A stretch of 22,158 nt of DNA from Bryobacteraceae bacterium (GTDB lineage Bacteria > Acidobacteriota > Terriglobia > Bryobacterales > Bryobacteraceae): NCBI GenBank assembly GCA_030039005.1, contig JASHQT010000574.1, positions 1-22,158 on the forward strand. The letters are read 5' to 3'. How positions within the stretch are numbered: position 1 is the first letter of the stretch; the number at the start of each line of letters is the position of its first letter. The notes under the pieces are model-generated. The model saw only the letters and a program-made list of their open reading frames with translations. It was not told where the DNA came from and searched no databases. The translations under genes were made by a program, and so were the position numbers. Below, one piece after another: positions 8,238-16,382 of the stretch.

Positions 8238-8894
8238 ATGCGCGGTATGTGTGCGATCTTGGGACTTTCGACCATCCTCTCCGGCGCCGTGGTTCTCGAT
8301 CGCATCGCGGTCATCGCCAGTGGTCACGTTATCAAGCTGAGCGACATCGACCGCGACATCCGCCTCACCGATTTTCTCAACCGCGTAACGCTCGAATTCA
8401 ATGCCGTCACCCGGCGGGCGGCCGCCGAACGCCTCATCACGCAGCAGCTCATCCGCGATGAAATCGTCAGCGGCGGCTATCTGCGCGCGCCCGAGTCCCA
8501 AGGCGTACAGTTGGAATCCGAGCTGCGCCGCGACCGGTTCGGCAGCTCCGAGCAACGCTTTCGCCAGGCCTTGCAGAGCTACGGCCTAACGGAAGACGAA
8601 TTGCAAACGCAACTGCTGTGGCAGATTACCGTGCTTCAGTTCATCAACCAACGCTTCCGCGGAGGCGTCGTGGTCACGAATGAAGACGCCCGCGACTTTT
8701 ACGACGAGCACTACGCCGAGCTGCAGCAGCAGTATCCCAAAGACAACAGTCTGGAAGCCCTGGAGCCGAAGATTCTGAAAATGCTGGAGGAGCAGGCTGT
8801 CGATCGCGCGTTCAATGAATGGTTGGACGAAGCGCGCAAGAACGCAAAGGTGGAGTTCAAGGATAAAGCGCTGGCGGAGGGCGCTGGGAAATGA
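8238..8894 (+). CDS. SurA-like periplasmic chaperone lacking a parvulin domain
   Basis: A 218-residue predicted exported protein. The start at 8238 lies one base after the upstream stop and gives a short hydrophobic leader (to about residue 18); an ATG at 8247 is an alternative. The mature protein begins with DRIAVIASGHVIKLSDID, the usual opening of SurA/PrsA N-domains (a short strand with a Val-Ile pair, then the first helix). Helices with QQLIRDEI, SYGLTEDELQTQL and FYDEHYAEL follow, as in the SurA_N fold. Where SurA would have one or two parvulin domains there are only about ten residues. The protein then goes straight to a final helix (ILKMLEEQAVDRAFNEWLDE) that resembles SurA's C-terminal segment. 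It would therefore bind unfolded outer-membrane proteins without isomerase activity. Its place between the BamA-like and TamB genes, with a 4-base overlap to TamB, supports an envelope-assembly role. Exact family assignment is inferred. Confidence 0.7.
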   Translation: MRGMCAILGLSTILSGAVVLDRIAVIASGHVIKLSDIDRDIRLTDFLNRVTLEFNAVTRRAAAERLITQQLIRDEIVSGGYLRAPESQGVQLESELRRDRFGSSEQRFRQALQSYGLTEDELQTQLLWQITVLQFINQRFRGGVVVTNEDARDFYDEHYAELQQQYPKDNSLEALEPKILKMLEEQAVDRAFNEWLDEARKNAKVEFKDKALAEGAGK

Positions 8895-11800
8895 GCCGGC
8901 CTCTGAGAATCGTGCGCAACCTCGCGATTGCGCTCGCGGCGCTGATCGTCACACTGGCCATTGCGGCCATCCTGATCATCCGCTCTCCATGGTTCCAGAA
9001 CTATCTCAAGCGGACAATTGTCGCTTCCGTCGAAGACAGCACGGGTGGACGCGTCGAGATCGGGACGTTGCACTTCAATTGGACAAACCTCAGCGCCGTG
9101 GCGACGAACTTCGTCATTCATGGGACGGAGGACGCGGGCTCGGCGCCGCTGGCGAGTGTCGCCCGTGTCGAGGTGGATCTACGGCTGTTCCCGAGCCTGC
9201 ATCATCTCTATGAGATCGCTTATCTCGGCATGGATCGCCCTCAAGCGAACGTGGTCGTGTATGCGGACGGCCGCACCAATTTCCCAACGCCCAGGCAAAA
9301 ATCGAATGTGGATCCGCTCCAGACCGTCGTCGATCTCGCGATCGGGCGTTTTGAGCTCAGCGACGGCTTGCTCGCGCTCGCGGCCCAGAAGCATGAGCTG
9401 AACGTGCGCGGAACCAACTTTCGCGCCCAGCTCTCCTTCAATACACTCACTCAGCAGTATCGCGGGCAGATGTCACTGGAACCGGTCTACGTGGTTTCGG
9501 GCCGGAACACGCCCGTGAATTTCACCGTCCATGTTCCGCTTGTGATTTCGCGCAATCGGGTCGATATCCACGAGGCCAACATCTTCTCGCGCGCCTCCGC
9601 TATCGACGTCAGCGCTTCCATTGAAAACCTCCTGAATCCACAACTTTCCGGCCATGTCTCGGGACATATCGCTCTTGCCGATCTGAAAAATGTTGCCAAT
9701 CTGCCTCTGGCGTTGAACGCGCGAAGCGTTCCTTCGGTCATCGATTTCGACGCGAGTGCGAGCAATGCGAACAATACTCTCGATGTCAACGCGCTTCATC
9801 TGACGCTGGGACATTCCAACTTGCAGGCTTCCGGCAGCTTGCATGGCGGCCTGCACTTTGCGAGTAGCCTCGCCCTGGGCGAATTGGGGCGCCTGATGCG
9901 CGAGCCTGCGCTTCCCGATCAAACCGCCAGCCTGAACGCCATCGCAAAGCTCGGTCCCCAAAACCACCTGACCCTCACGGGCCTTGAGGCTATGGCGTTG
10001 GGCGCGGAATTTTCCGGCGACGCGTCGCTCCAAAATTTCGCCGCGTACCAACTGCGCGGCAATCTTCACCACCTCGACCTCGCAGCCACCCTGCGTGCGC
10101 TTGGGGCATCGAAGCTTCCCTACGACGGCGTCCTCTCCGGCCCGGTCGAGCTTGCGGGCAATCTCGATCGCGGGCGGCGCGGCGTAACCGCCCGGGTCCA
10201 GCTCGCGATTGCTCCGGGAGCGCTAGGAATTCCCCTGGCCGGCAACGTTACCGCCGAATATTCGGGCGCGCGCGATGACGTTTCGATCCAGCGTTCGGTT
10301 GTTACGCTGCCGCATTCGCGGCTCAGCGTCAATGGATCTGTGGGCAAGGAACTGAACGTTGCTCTCACCACCACTAACTTCAGCGATCTGCTCACCGCTG
10401 TTCCCCCCAGTTCCCGGCCGGACATCGCGCTGCATCACGGCGATGCCGGCTTTGACGGAACCATCACCGGCAGCCTGAGCGCGCCCAATATTTCCGGCCA
10501 TCTCACCGCCACGCGCTTCAGCGTCCAAGGCCGTGAGTTCGATTCGTTCGCCGCGGATGCCTCCCTCAACCCGCAGGGCGTCGCGGTCGAAAACGGCTCC
10601 TTGAGCCGAAGCACGATGCAGACTCATTTTTCAGGAACGCTCGCGCTGCGCGACTGGAAGCCGCTTCCAAGTTCTGCGCTCCAGGTGAACGCCTCCGTGC
10701 AGAATGCGGACCTGGCAGATCTCCTGGCGCTGGCCGGCGAAGCTGGGAGCGGCTACTCGGGCCAGCTTAGCGTCAACGCCTCCATTTACGGCACGTTTGG
10801 CAATCCCCTAGGCGCCGCCTCGCTGGTCGCGGCGAATGGAACCATCCAGGGCCAGGCCTTCGACGGCGCCGAAGCGCAAGTGAATTTGACCGATCAGCTC
10901 GTGACCGTGCCAACGGCTTTTGTCCAGCTCGGCCGGGCACGCGTGAATCTGACCGCCGAATACCGGCATCCGCGCGACAGCTTCAGCACGGGCCAACTGA
11001 GCGCGTCCGTGCAGAGCAGGCGGATCGATTTGGCGCAGCTCGGGGCGCTCCAAAAAGAACAGCCCAACACCGCCGGCATCATACAGATCAATGCGAATGT
11101 CTCCGGAAGTATTTCCGGCGCCTTTCAGCTCGCGAGCGTCAACGGCAACGCCTCCGTGCGCGGCCTCAAGTGGCGCGGCCAAAATTACGGTGACCTAACG
11201 GCAAACGCCGCCACTCGCGCCGGGAGCGTGAACTATAGCCTCGTATCCAATTTCGCCGGCTCCAACATTCGCGTCAGCGGCAACACCGCGCTGGTCCGCG
11301 ACTATCCCACCACCGCGAGCGCCCAACTCACCGATCTGCCCGTCCAGCGTGTTCTTGCTGTGGCAAATCGCAGCGACATTCGCGTCAAAGGAATTCTATC
11401 GGGTTCGGCTAACTTCAGCGGCACCCTCGCCAACCCGCAAGCGAGCGCGGATCTGACACTCACGAATGGAACCATATACGACGACTCCGTTACGCGCGCC
11501 CATACGCGCGTGAACCTCGGGCCGCGAAGCGTGGACGTGCCGGAACTGGAGCTGGTCTCCGGATCCAATCGTTTAGACTTGAGCGCGACGTACGATCACC
11601 CGGCGGGCAATTTCGATTCCGGAAATCTGCAACTCCGGCTGAACACCAGCCGGCTCGATCTCGCGGCCCTCAAAACCCTCCAGCGGGAGCGGCCCGGCCT
11701 CGGCGGAAGCCTCGAAACGAATCTGACGGCTGCCGCTCAAGTACAGCCGGCCCAGCCGCGCGTTGAGCTGCGGGATGTGAGCGTCAATGTCAAAGCCAGC

Positions 11801-13588
11801 GGTTTGGCGATGGACGGCAAGAATCTGGGCGACCTTTCGCTCGCGGCCAACACCTCCGGCGGCCGGGCAAATCTCACGCTCGCTTCCAATGTGGCGGGCG
11901 CATCCATCGAAGGGCATGGGAATGTGCAACTCGCGGCCGATTATCCGGCCGACGTACAACTGAACCTGCGGAACATCAGTTGGGCGCGCCTTCGGCCGCT
12001 GATTAGCTCCGCCGGGAATGAGGGGCAAAACATTGATGCGGCCGCGGACGGCCAGCTGTCGCTCAGCGGGCCGCTTGCCAACCCACAACAAGTCACCGGC
12101 TCCTTGCAGATCACGCGGTTCCAACTGAGCGGAGCGCCTTCTTTCTTTCACAACGCGACCCACCTGGTGCTTCAAAACCAAGGCCCGATCGCCGCGACGG
12201 TGAATCGGGGAGCGCTCAAAATAGACAGCGCGCATCTGACTGGGCCACAAACGGACTTCCAGGCATCCGGCACGGTCCCCTTCAACGGACAAGGCATGGA
12301 TGTCGCGCTCAACGGCCATGTGAATCTCGTGATCCTGCAGCAACTGGAACACGGCGTCACTTCTTCGGGCAGCATCGTGCTCGCGGCCGGAGTGCGCGGC
12401 GCGGTCTCCAATCCGCGACTAACCGGTCAGGTGGAGCTGCACAACGCTTCGTTCGATAGCAGCACGTGGCCCAACGGCGTCTGGAACGCCAACGGGGTGG
12501 TCGCCCTCAGTGGAAACAGCGCCGTCGTTCGAAACCTGACCGCACAGTCGGGCGGCGGGCAGGTGAGCGTCACCGGTTCGGCCACCTACAGCGGCCAGTT
12601 GCGATTTAATCTCGAGGCCAACGCGTCGCGCGTGCGCATCATGCCCCAGGAAGGCCTGGGAATCGTGGTCTCGGCCAAGGCGGCACTAGCCGGTACCACA
12701 GCGAATAGTTCCATCTCCGGCACCGTCACCATCGACGACATTTCCTATGCGTCGCGAACGGACCTGGGATCGCTGTTGAGCTTGGCCGCGCCGCCGGTGC
12801 AGGCCCCTTCGGCGCCCTCGCCGCTGCTCGAAAACATGCGCCTGGATATTCGCGTGCGTAGTTCGAGCGCTCTGGGCGTGCAGTCTACCCTGGCGCAAAA
12901 CCTCCAGCTCTCCTCTGATCTGCGGATTCGCGGAACCGCGGCTAATCCGGGCATACTGGGCCGCGTGCAGATCACCGAGGGCAAGCTGCTCTTTTTCGGT
13001 TCCACTTATACCGTGAACACCGGCACGATCTCGTTTTACAACCCGGTCCGCATCGATCCGGTTCTCGACCTGAGCCTGCAAACCGCGACCCAGGGGGTTA
13101 CCGTAGTCCTGAAAGTGACCGGTCCCATCGACAACATGAAACTGAGCTACACCTCCGATCCGCCTCTGGCGTTCCAGCAAATCGTCAATCTGCTCGCCAC
13201 CGGCGCGACTCCCACCACCGACCCCACGCTGCTCGCCAATCAGCCGGCGCTCCCGGCGCAAAGTTTCCAGCAGATGGGCGAATCGGCCATCGTGGGACAA
13301 GCCCTCGCCAATCCGGTCGCCAACCAGCTCCAGCGCGTCTTCGGCGTCACACAGCTCAAAATCAATCCGACCTTCGCCGCCGGCTCGCAGCTTCCCGAGA
13401 CGCAGTTGAGCCTGCAGCAACAGATCTCCAACAACCTCACGTTTACCTATGTGACTGGGCTAAACACAGCGAATGCAGAGACCATTCAAGCTCTCTGGAC
13501 TTTCACACCGCAATGGTCCGCGCAGGCCTTGCGCGATTACAACGGGATCTTCAGCGTCACGTTGATTTACAAGCGGCAATTTCGCTGA
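8891..13588 (+). CDS. tamB: TamB/AsmA-like translocation and assembly protein (DUF490)
   Basis: A 1565-residue protein anchored in the inner membrane by one N-terminal helix (residues about 9-32), with the rest periplasmic. After the anchor comes the AsmA-type start (SPWFQNYLKRTIVASVEDST, then GRVEIGTLHF). A very long run of beta-strand repeats follows, as expected for the hydrophobic groove of TamB/YhdP proteins. The C-terminal DUF490 domain is clear from about 1340, with ITEGKLLFFGSTYTVNTGTI at 1361 and the LLATG motif near the end. Two units of about 210 residues, starting with NGTI at 649 and 859, look like an internal duplication. Family members link inner and outer membranes, help some outer-membrane proteins to assemble with TamA, and are implicated in phospholipid transport. 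The ATG overlaps the stop of the SurA-like gene (ATGA). It is the last gene of the operon; no terminator hairpin is evident after it. Confidence 0.92.
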   Translation: MSRPLRIVRNLAIALAALIVTLAIAAILIIRSPWFQNYLKRTIVASVEDSTGGRVEIGTLHFNWTNLSAVATNFVIHGTEDAGSAPLASVARVEVDLRLFPSLHHLYEIAYLGMDRPQANVVVYADGRTNFPTPRQKSNVDPLQTVVDLAIGRFELSDGLLALAAQKHELNVRGTNFRAQLSFNTLTQQYRGQMSLEPVYVVSGRNTPVNFTVHVPLVISRNRVDIHEANIFSRASAIDVSASIENLLNPQLSGHVSGHIALADLKNVANLPLALNARSVPSVIDFDASASNANNTLDVNALHLTLGHSNLQASGSLHGGLHFASSLALGELGRLMREPALPDQTASLNAIAKLGPQNHLTLTGLEAMALGAEFSGDASLQNFAAYQLRGNLHHLDLAATLRALGASKLPYDGVLSGPVELAGNLDRGRRGVTARVQLAIAPGALGIPLAGNVTAEYSGARDDVSIQRSVVTLPHSRLSVNGSVGKELNVALTTTNFSDLLTAVPPSSRPDIALHHGDAGFDGTITGSLSAPNISGHLTATRFSVQGREFDSFAADASLNPQGVAVENGSLSRSTMQTHFSGTLALRDWKPLPSSALQVNASVQNADLADLLALAGEAGSGYSGQLSVNASIYGTFGNPLGAASLVAANGTIQGQAFDGAEAQVNLTDQLVTVPTAFVQLGRARVNLTAEYRHPRDSFSTGQLSASVQSRRIDLAQLGALQKEQPNTAGIIQINANVSGSISGAFQLASVNGNASVRGLKWRGQNYGDLTANAATRAGSVNYSLVSNFAGSNIRVSGNTALVRDYPTTASAQLTDLPVQRVLAVANRSDIRVKGILSGSANFSGTLANPQASADLTLTNGTIYDDSVTRAHTRVNLGPRSVDVPELELVSGSNRLDLSATYDHPAGNFDSGNLQLRLNTSRLDLAALKTLQRERPGLGGSLETNLTAAAQVQPAQPRVELRDVSVNVKASGLAMDGKNLGDLSLAANTSGGRANLTLASNVAGASIEGHGNVQLAADYPADVQLNLRNISWARLRPLISSAGNEGQNIDAAADGQLSLSGPLANPQQVTGSLQITRFQLSGAPSFFHNATHLVLQNQGPIAATVNRGALKIDSAHLTGPQTDFQASGTVPFNGQGMDVALNGHVNLVILQQLEHGVTSSGSIVLAAGVRGAVSNPRLTGQVELHNASFDSSTWPNGVWNANGVVALSGNSAVVRNLTAQSGGGQVSVTGSATYSGQLRFNLEANASRVRIMPQEGLGIVVSAKAALAGTTANSSISGTVTIDDISYASRTDLGSLLSLAAPPVQAPSAPSPLLENMRLDIRVRSSSALGVQSTLAQNLQLSSDLRIRGTAANPGILGRVQITEGKLLFFGSTYTVNTGTISFYNPVRIDPVLDLSLQTATQGVTVVLKVTGPIDNMKLSYTSDPPLAFQQIVNLLATGATPTTDPTLLANQPALPAQSFQQMGESAIVGQALANPVANQLQRVFGVTQLKINPTFAAGSQLPETQLSLQQQISNNLTFTYVTGLNTANAETIQALWTFTPQWSAQALRDYNGIFSVTLIYKRQFR

Positions 13589-13603
13589 TCGAAACGGTAC
13601 TGG

Positions 13604-13729
13604 TTAGTGCCGCGAAGTCGCGCCAATCGGAACCGCATCCTGATGCGCCAGCTTCAGGTGCTCGTCCACCACCGGAAGAGTCTTGGCCGCGTACGCAGGT
13701 AGCCGGGCTGAATCGTGTCTTCGTGCAGC
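13604..13729 (-). pseudogene. possible DUF4142-like C-terminal remnant
   Basis: A minus-strand frame of 41 codons without a start codon ends at TAA 13606-13604. It contains LPAYAAKTLPVVDEHLKLA, which resembles the C-terminal helix of DUF4142 proteins (exported helical-bundle proteins). A TGA closes the frame on its 5' side and no longer coding frame joins it, so if real it is a degraded gene end left between two operons. The similarity is from memory of the family and short, so chance is possible. Confidence 0.3.
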
Positions 13730-13822
13730 GGTTCAAGCACTCCGCGGACCGCCCAACGGCAACTTCGACTTTCACGGCAACCTAGTTCAATTTGCCCAGC
13801 CGCCGGCCGATATGGCCATCAG

Positions 13823-15805
13823 ATGTCTGTGTCGCGCCTGATCATCGTGACCGCGGTAGCCGCTGGGACGGCTTGGGGCCAGTCCTCGGGATCTTTCGAT
13901 CTTTCGCAGGCCAGCCTAGAAGACTTGATGAATATCCCGGTCACTACGGTCTCGAAAAAGGAACAAAAGCTGTCCAAGGTCCCGGCGGCGGTGTTCGTGA
14001 TCACGCAGGAAGACATCCGCCGCTCGGGCGCCACGAACATTCCAGACCTGCTGCGGCTGGCGCCCGGGGTGGACGTGGCGCGCGTGGACGCCAACCGGTG
14101 GGCGATCAGCATCCGCGGATTCAGCGATCAGCATGCCAACAAGGTGCTGGTGCTGGTGGACGGCATTTCGGTCTACGACCCCACGGTCACGGGAGTGTTC
14201 TGGGACATGGTGGACGTTCCGCTCGAAGACATCGACCGCATCGAGATCATTCGCGGGCCCGGAGGCACGATCTGGGGCGCCAACGCGGTGAACGGCGTGA
14301 TCAACATTATTACCAAAAAGGCCTCGGTCACGCGCGGCGGGCTGATTGCGGCGGGGGCTGGAAACGAGGACCAGGCGCAGGGTCTGGTGCAGTACGGCGG
14401 CAACATGGGCCCGGAAGGTTCCTACCGAATTTTCGCAAAATATTTCGACGTCGCAAACGCGGTGTTTCCGGGCGGCCAACAAGCGGCGGACGGATGGCAG
14501 GGCGGACATGCCGGTTTTCGTTCGGATTGGGATGTATCGCCGCAGGACGGCCTGACCGTGGAGGGGGATTTCCTCAAGGCGGACGAGAGTCAAACGTTGA
14601 CGACGATGTTTTACAATGCTCTGCCACAGCTGGAAACCTACGACAACGCCATCCGGAGCACGGTGGCGGATGTTCTGGCCCGCTGGACGCACACGCTCGC
14701 CAACGGATCGGAAATGTCGCTGCAACTGTACGACCGTGATTCCGGCCGGCTGGACCAGGGATTCTCCAACGACCAGAACACGGTGGACCTCGATTTTCAA
14801 CATCACGTCCATGCCGGGCAGCGCAACGATATCGTCTGGGGGCTGGGCGCGCGGGTCATGAATTTGCACTACGACACCGGCTACGCGGTCACCATCGTAC
14901 CGGCCCACCGCATGGATCATTTGATGAGCGGCTTCCTTCAGGACGAGCTGAAGCTTACCAATTCGTTATCGTTCATCATCGGATCGAAGCTCGAACACAA
15001 CAGTTTTACCGGGTTCGAATATGAGCCGAGCGCGCAACTGGTCTGGACAGCAACCTCCCGGCAGACGCTTTGGTTGTCCGCTGCCCGCGCGATTCGCCAA
15101 CCGAGTGCGATCGATGTAGGTCTCGAGACGGACGTCGCGAGCGTTCCGCTGGGTCCCACTTTCGGAGTCATCCAAACCGTAGGGAACCCAAACATTCGAG
15201 ACGAAACCCTGCGGGATTTGGAACTCGGCTATCGGGTTGAGCCGGCCAAGAAAGTATCGCTCGATGTTGCCGGCTTCGCTGGACTGTACCGCGACCTGGA
15301 ATCCCTCGCGCCGCAGCCGACCTACATCGCCATGCAGAATGGGGTTCCGTATGTGGTGATCCCGGAAATGTTCGTCAACCTGGACGGCGCCCTGACCTAT
15401 GGAGCGGAATTGTCCGGGAGCTGGAATGTAACTAATCGATGGCGGATCGGCCCCGGGTACTCGTATTTTCACATGAATCTTCGAGGCAATGCGGATACGA
15501 TCAACACAGTTCCGGGTGTCTCTCCGGATCACCAGTTTCAAATCCGATCCGAGCTCGATCTGCCGCGTCACCTGGAATGGGACAGCACCCTCGAATACGT
15601 GGACAAACTCCCGGCCGGGAACATTCCCGCTTACGCGCGTCTGGACAGCCGCGTGGGTTGGCGGGCCGGAGAAAACGTGGAATTGAGCCTGGTAGGGCAG
15701 AATCTTTTGTCGCCCCGGCATGCCGAATTCGCCGATTTGTATTACCCGGTGCACCACACCCTGGTGGAACGAAGCGTGTTTGGGAAGGTGACGTGGCGCT
15801 TCTGA
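13823..15805 (+). CDS. TonB-dependent outer-membrane receptor
   Basis: A 660-residue outer-membrane receptor. The ATG at 13823 is chosen because it gives a clean signal peptide (MSVSRLIIVTAVAAGTAWGQ); the frame opens 108 bases earlier but the added residues are low-complexity and unlike a leader. The region LEDLMNIPVTTVSKKEQKLS leads into the plug domain (about 43-155), with VFVITQEDIRRSGATNIPDL, the SIRGF motif, and IDRIEIIRGPGGTIWGANAV. The barrel fills the rest and ends in KVTWRF with a terminal Phe. There is no N-terminal STN signalling domain and no obvious TonB box apart from the MNIPVTTVS segment. The ligand is unknown. Such receptors commonly sit before a YfiR-family gene and a sensor kinase, and here the YfiR gene follows after 16 bases. 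This suggests that the receptor feeds, or is controlled by, that signalling pair. Confidence 0.92.
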   Translation: MSVSRLIIVTAVAAGTAWGQSSGSFDLSQASLEDLMNIPVTTVSKKEQKLSKVPAAVFVITQEDIRRSGATNIPDLLRLAPGVDVARVDANRWAISIRGFSDQHANKVLVLVDGISVYDPTVTGVFWDMVDVPLEDIDRIEIIRGPGGTIWGANAVNGVINIITKKASVTRGGLIAAGAGNEDQAQGLVQYGGNMGPEGSYRIFAKYFDVANAVFPGGQQAADGWQGGHAGFRSDWDVSPQDGLTVEGDFLKADESQTLTTMFYNALPQLETYDNAIRSTVADVLARWTHTLANGSEMSLQLYDRDSGRLDQGFSNDQNTVDLDFQHHVHAGQRNDIVWGLGARVMNLHYDTGYAVTIVPAHRMDHLMSGFLQDELKLTNSLSFIIGSKLEHNSFTGFEYEPSAQLVWTATSRQTLWLSAARAIRQPSAIDVGLETDVASVPLGPTFGVIQTVGNPNIRDETLRDLELGYRVEPAKKVSLDVAGFAGLYRDLESLAPQPTYIAMQNGVPYVVIPEMFVNLDGALTYGAELSGSWNVTNRWRIGPGYSYFHMNLRGNADTINTVPGVSPDHQFQIRSELDLPRHLEWDSTLEYVDKLPAGNIPAYARLDSRVGWRAGENVELSLVGQNLLSPRHAEFADLYYPVHHTLVERSVFGKVTWRF

Positions 15806-15821
15806 ATCGGCGGAGTTGAAT

Positions 15822-16382
15822 TTGCATTGGCGCGCGCATATGGCAATTCCGTTGATCCCTGTGGTTTGCGCCACCGCTCTGGCGGCGGCCGGACTGCTCG
15901 GGCAAGCCGTGGACGAATACCAGGTGAAGGCCGCGTTTCTCTACAATTTCGCCAAGTTCGTGGAGTGGCCTCGGGAGGAATTCAAGACGCCCAGGGATCC
16001 CATCCTGGTGTGCGTATTGGGTCACAATCCGTTTGGAACGAGCCTGGAGGACGTGATTCGAGGAAAAACCATCGACGGGCGCGGCGTTGCGTTCCGCCAG
16101 GTCTCGAACGCCCAGCAAGCCGGCGCCTGCCAGATCCTGTTTGTCAGCTCGGAAGACGGACAACGCTTTCATTCGCTCGCGCGGGGTCTCAAGCCCGCCG
16201 GAATTCTGACCGTGGGCGAAATGCAAGGTTTCGCCGCCGAGGGCGGGATCATCAATTTCAAACTGGACGGCGACCGCGTGCGGTTCGAGATTAATGTAGA
16301 CGCCGCCGAGCACGCGCAGCTGCGCATCAGCTCCAAACTTCTCAGCCTGGCGCAAATCGTGAAAACGGAGAATCCGCGGTGA
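15822..16382 (+). CDS. YfiR family periplasmic signalling protein (DUF4154)
   Basis: A small exported protein of about 186 residues. Family signatures are clear: [18 protein letters not shown] at the mature N-terminus, then [10 protein letters not shown], a CQILFVSS strand, [19 protein letters not shown], and [14 protein letters not shown] at the end. In Pseudomonas YfiR is a periplasmic inhibitor of the CHASE8 diguanylate cyclase YfiN. Here the gene overlaps by four bases (GTGA) a histidine kinase that carries a CHASE8-like domain, so YfiR probably gates that kinase. The start is uncertain. TTG at 15822 has GGAG six bases upstream and gives a signal peptide with a positive charge (HWRAH then a hydrophobic core). 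ATG at 15840 lacks both, and TTG at 15816 is too close to GGAG. Confidence 0.88.
   Translation: MHWRAHMAIPLIPVVCATALAAAGLLGQAVDEYQVKAAFLYNFAKFVEWPREEFKTPRDPILVCVLGHNPFGTSLEDVIRGKTIDGRGVAFRQVSNAQQAGACQILFVSSEDGQRFHSLARGLKPAGILTVGEMQGFAAEGGIINFKLDGDRVRFEINVDAAEHAQLRISSKLLSLAQIVKTENPR

Noticed and set aside
6875..8314. Long open frame (479 codons) on the minus strand across the BamA-like barrel and the next gene
   Set aside because: It covers the well-supported barrel-coding region and a gene junction on the plus strand; its translation is rich in Arg, Glu and His and looks like a reverse-frame artefact.
13715..13822. N-terminal extension of the TonB receptor
   Set aside because: The extra 36 residues are Ser/Arg/Pro-rich without leader character; the ATG at 13823 begins a typical signal peptide.
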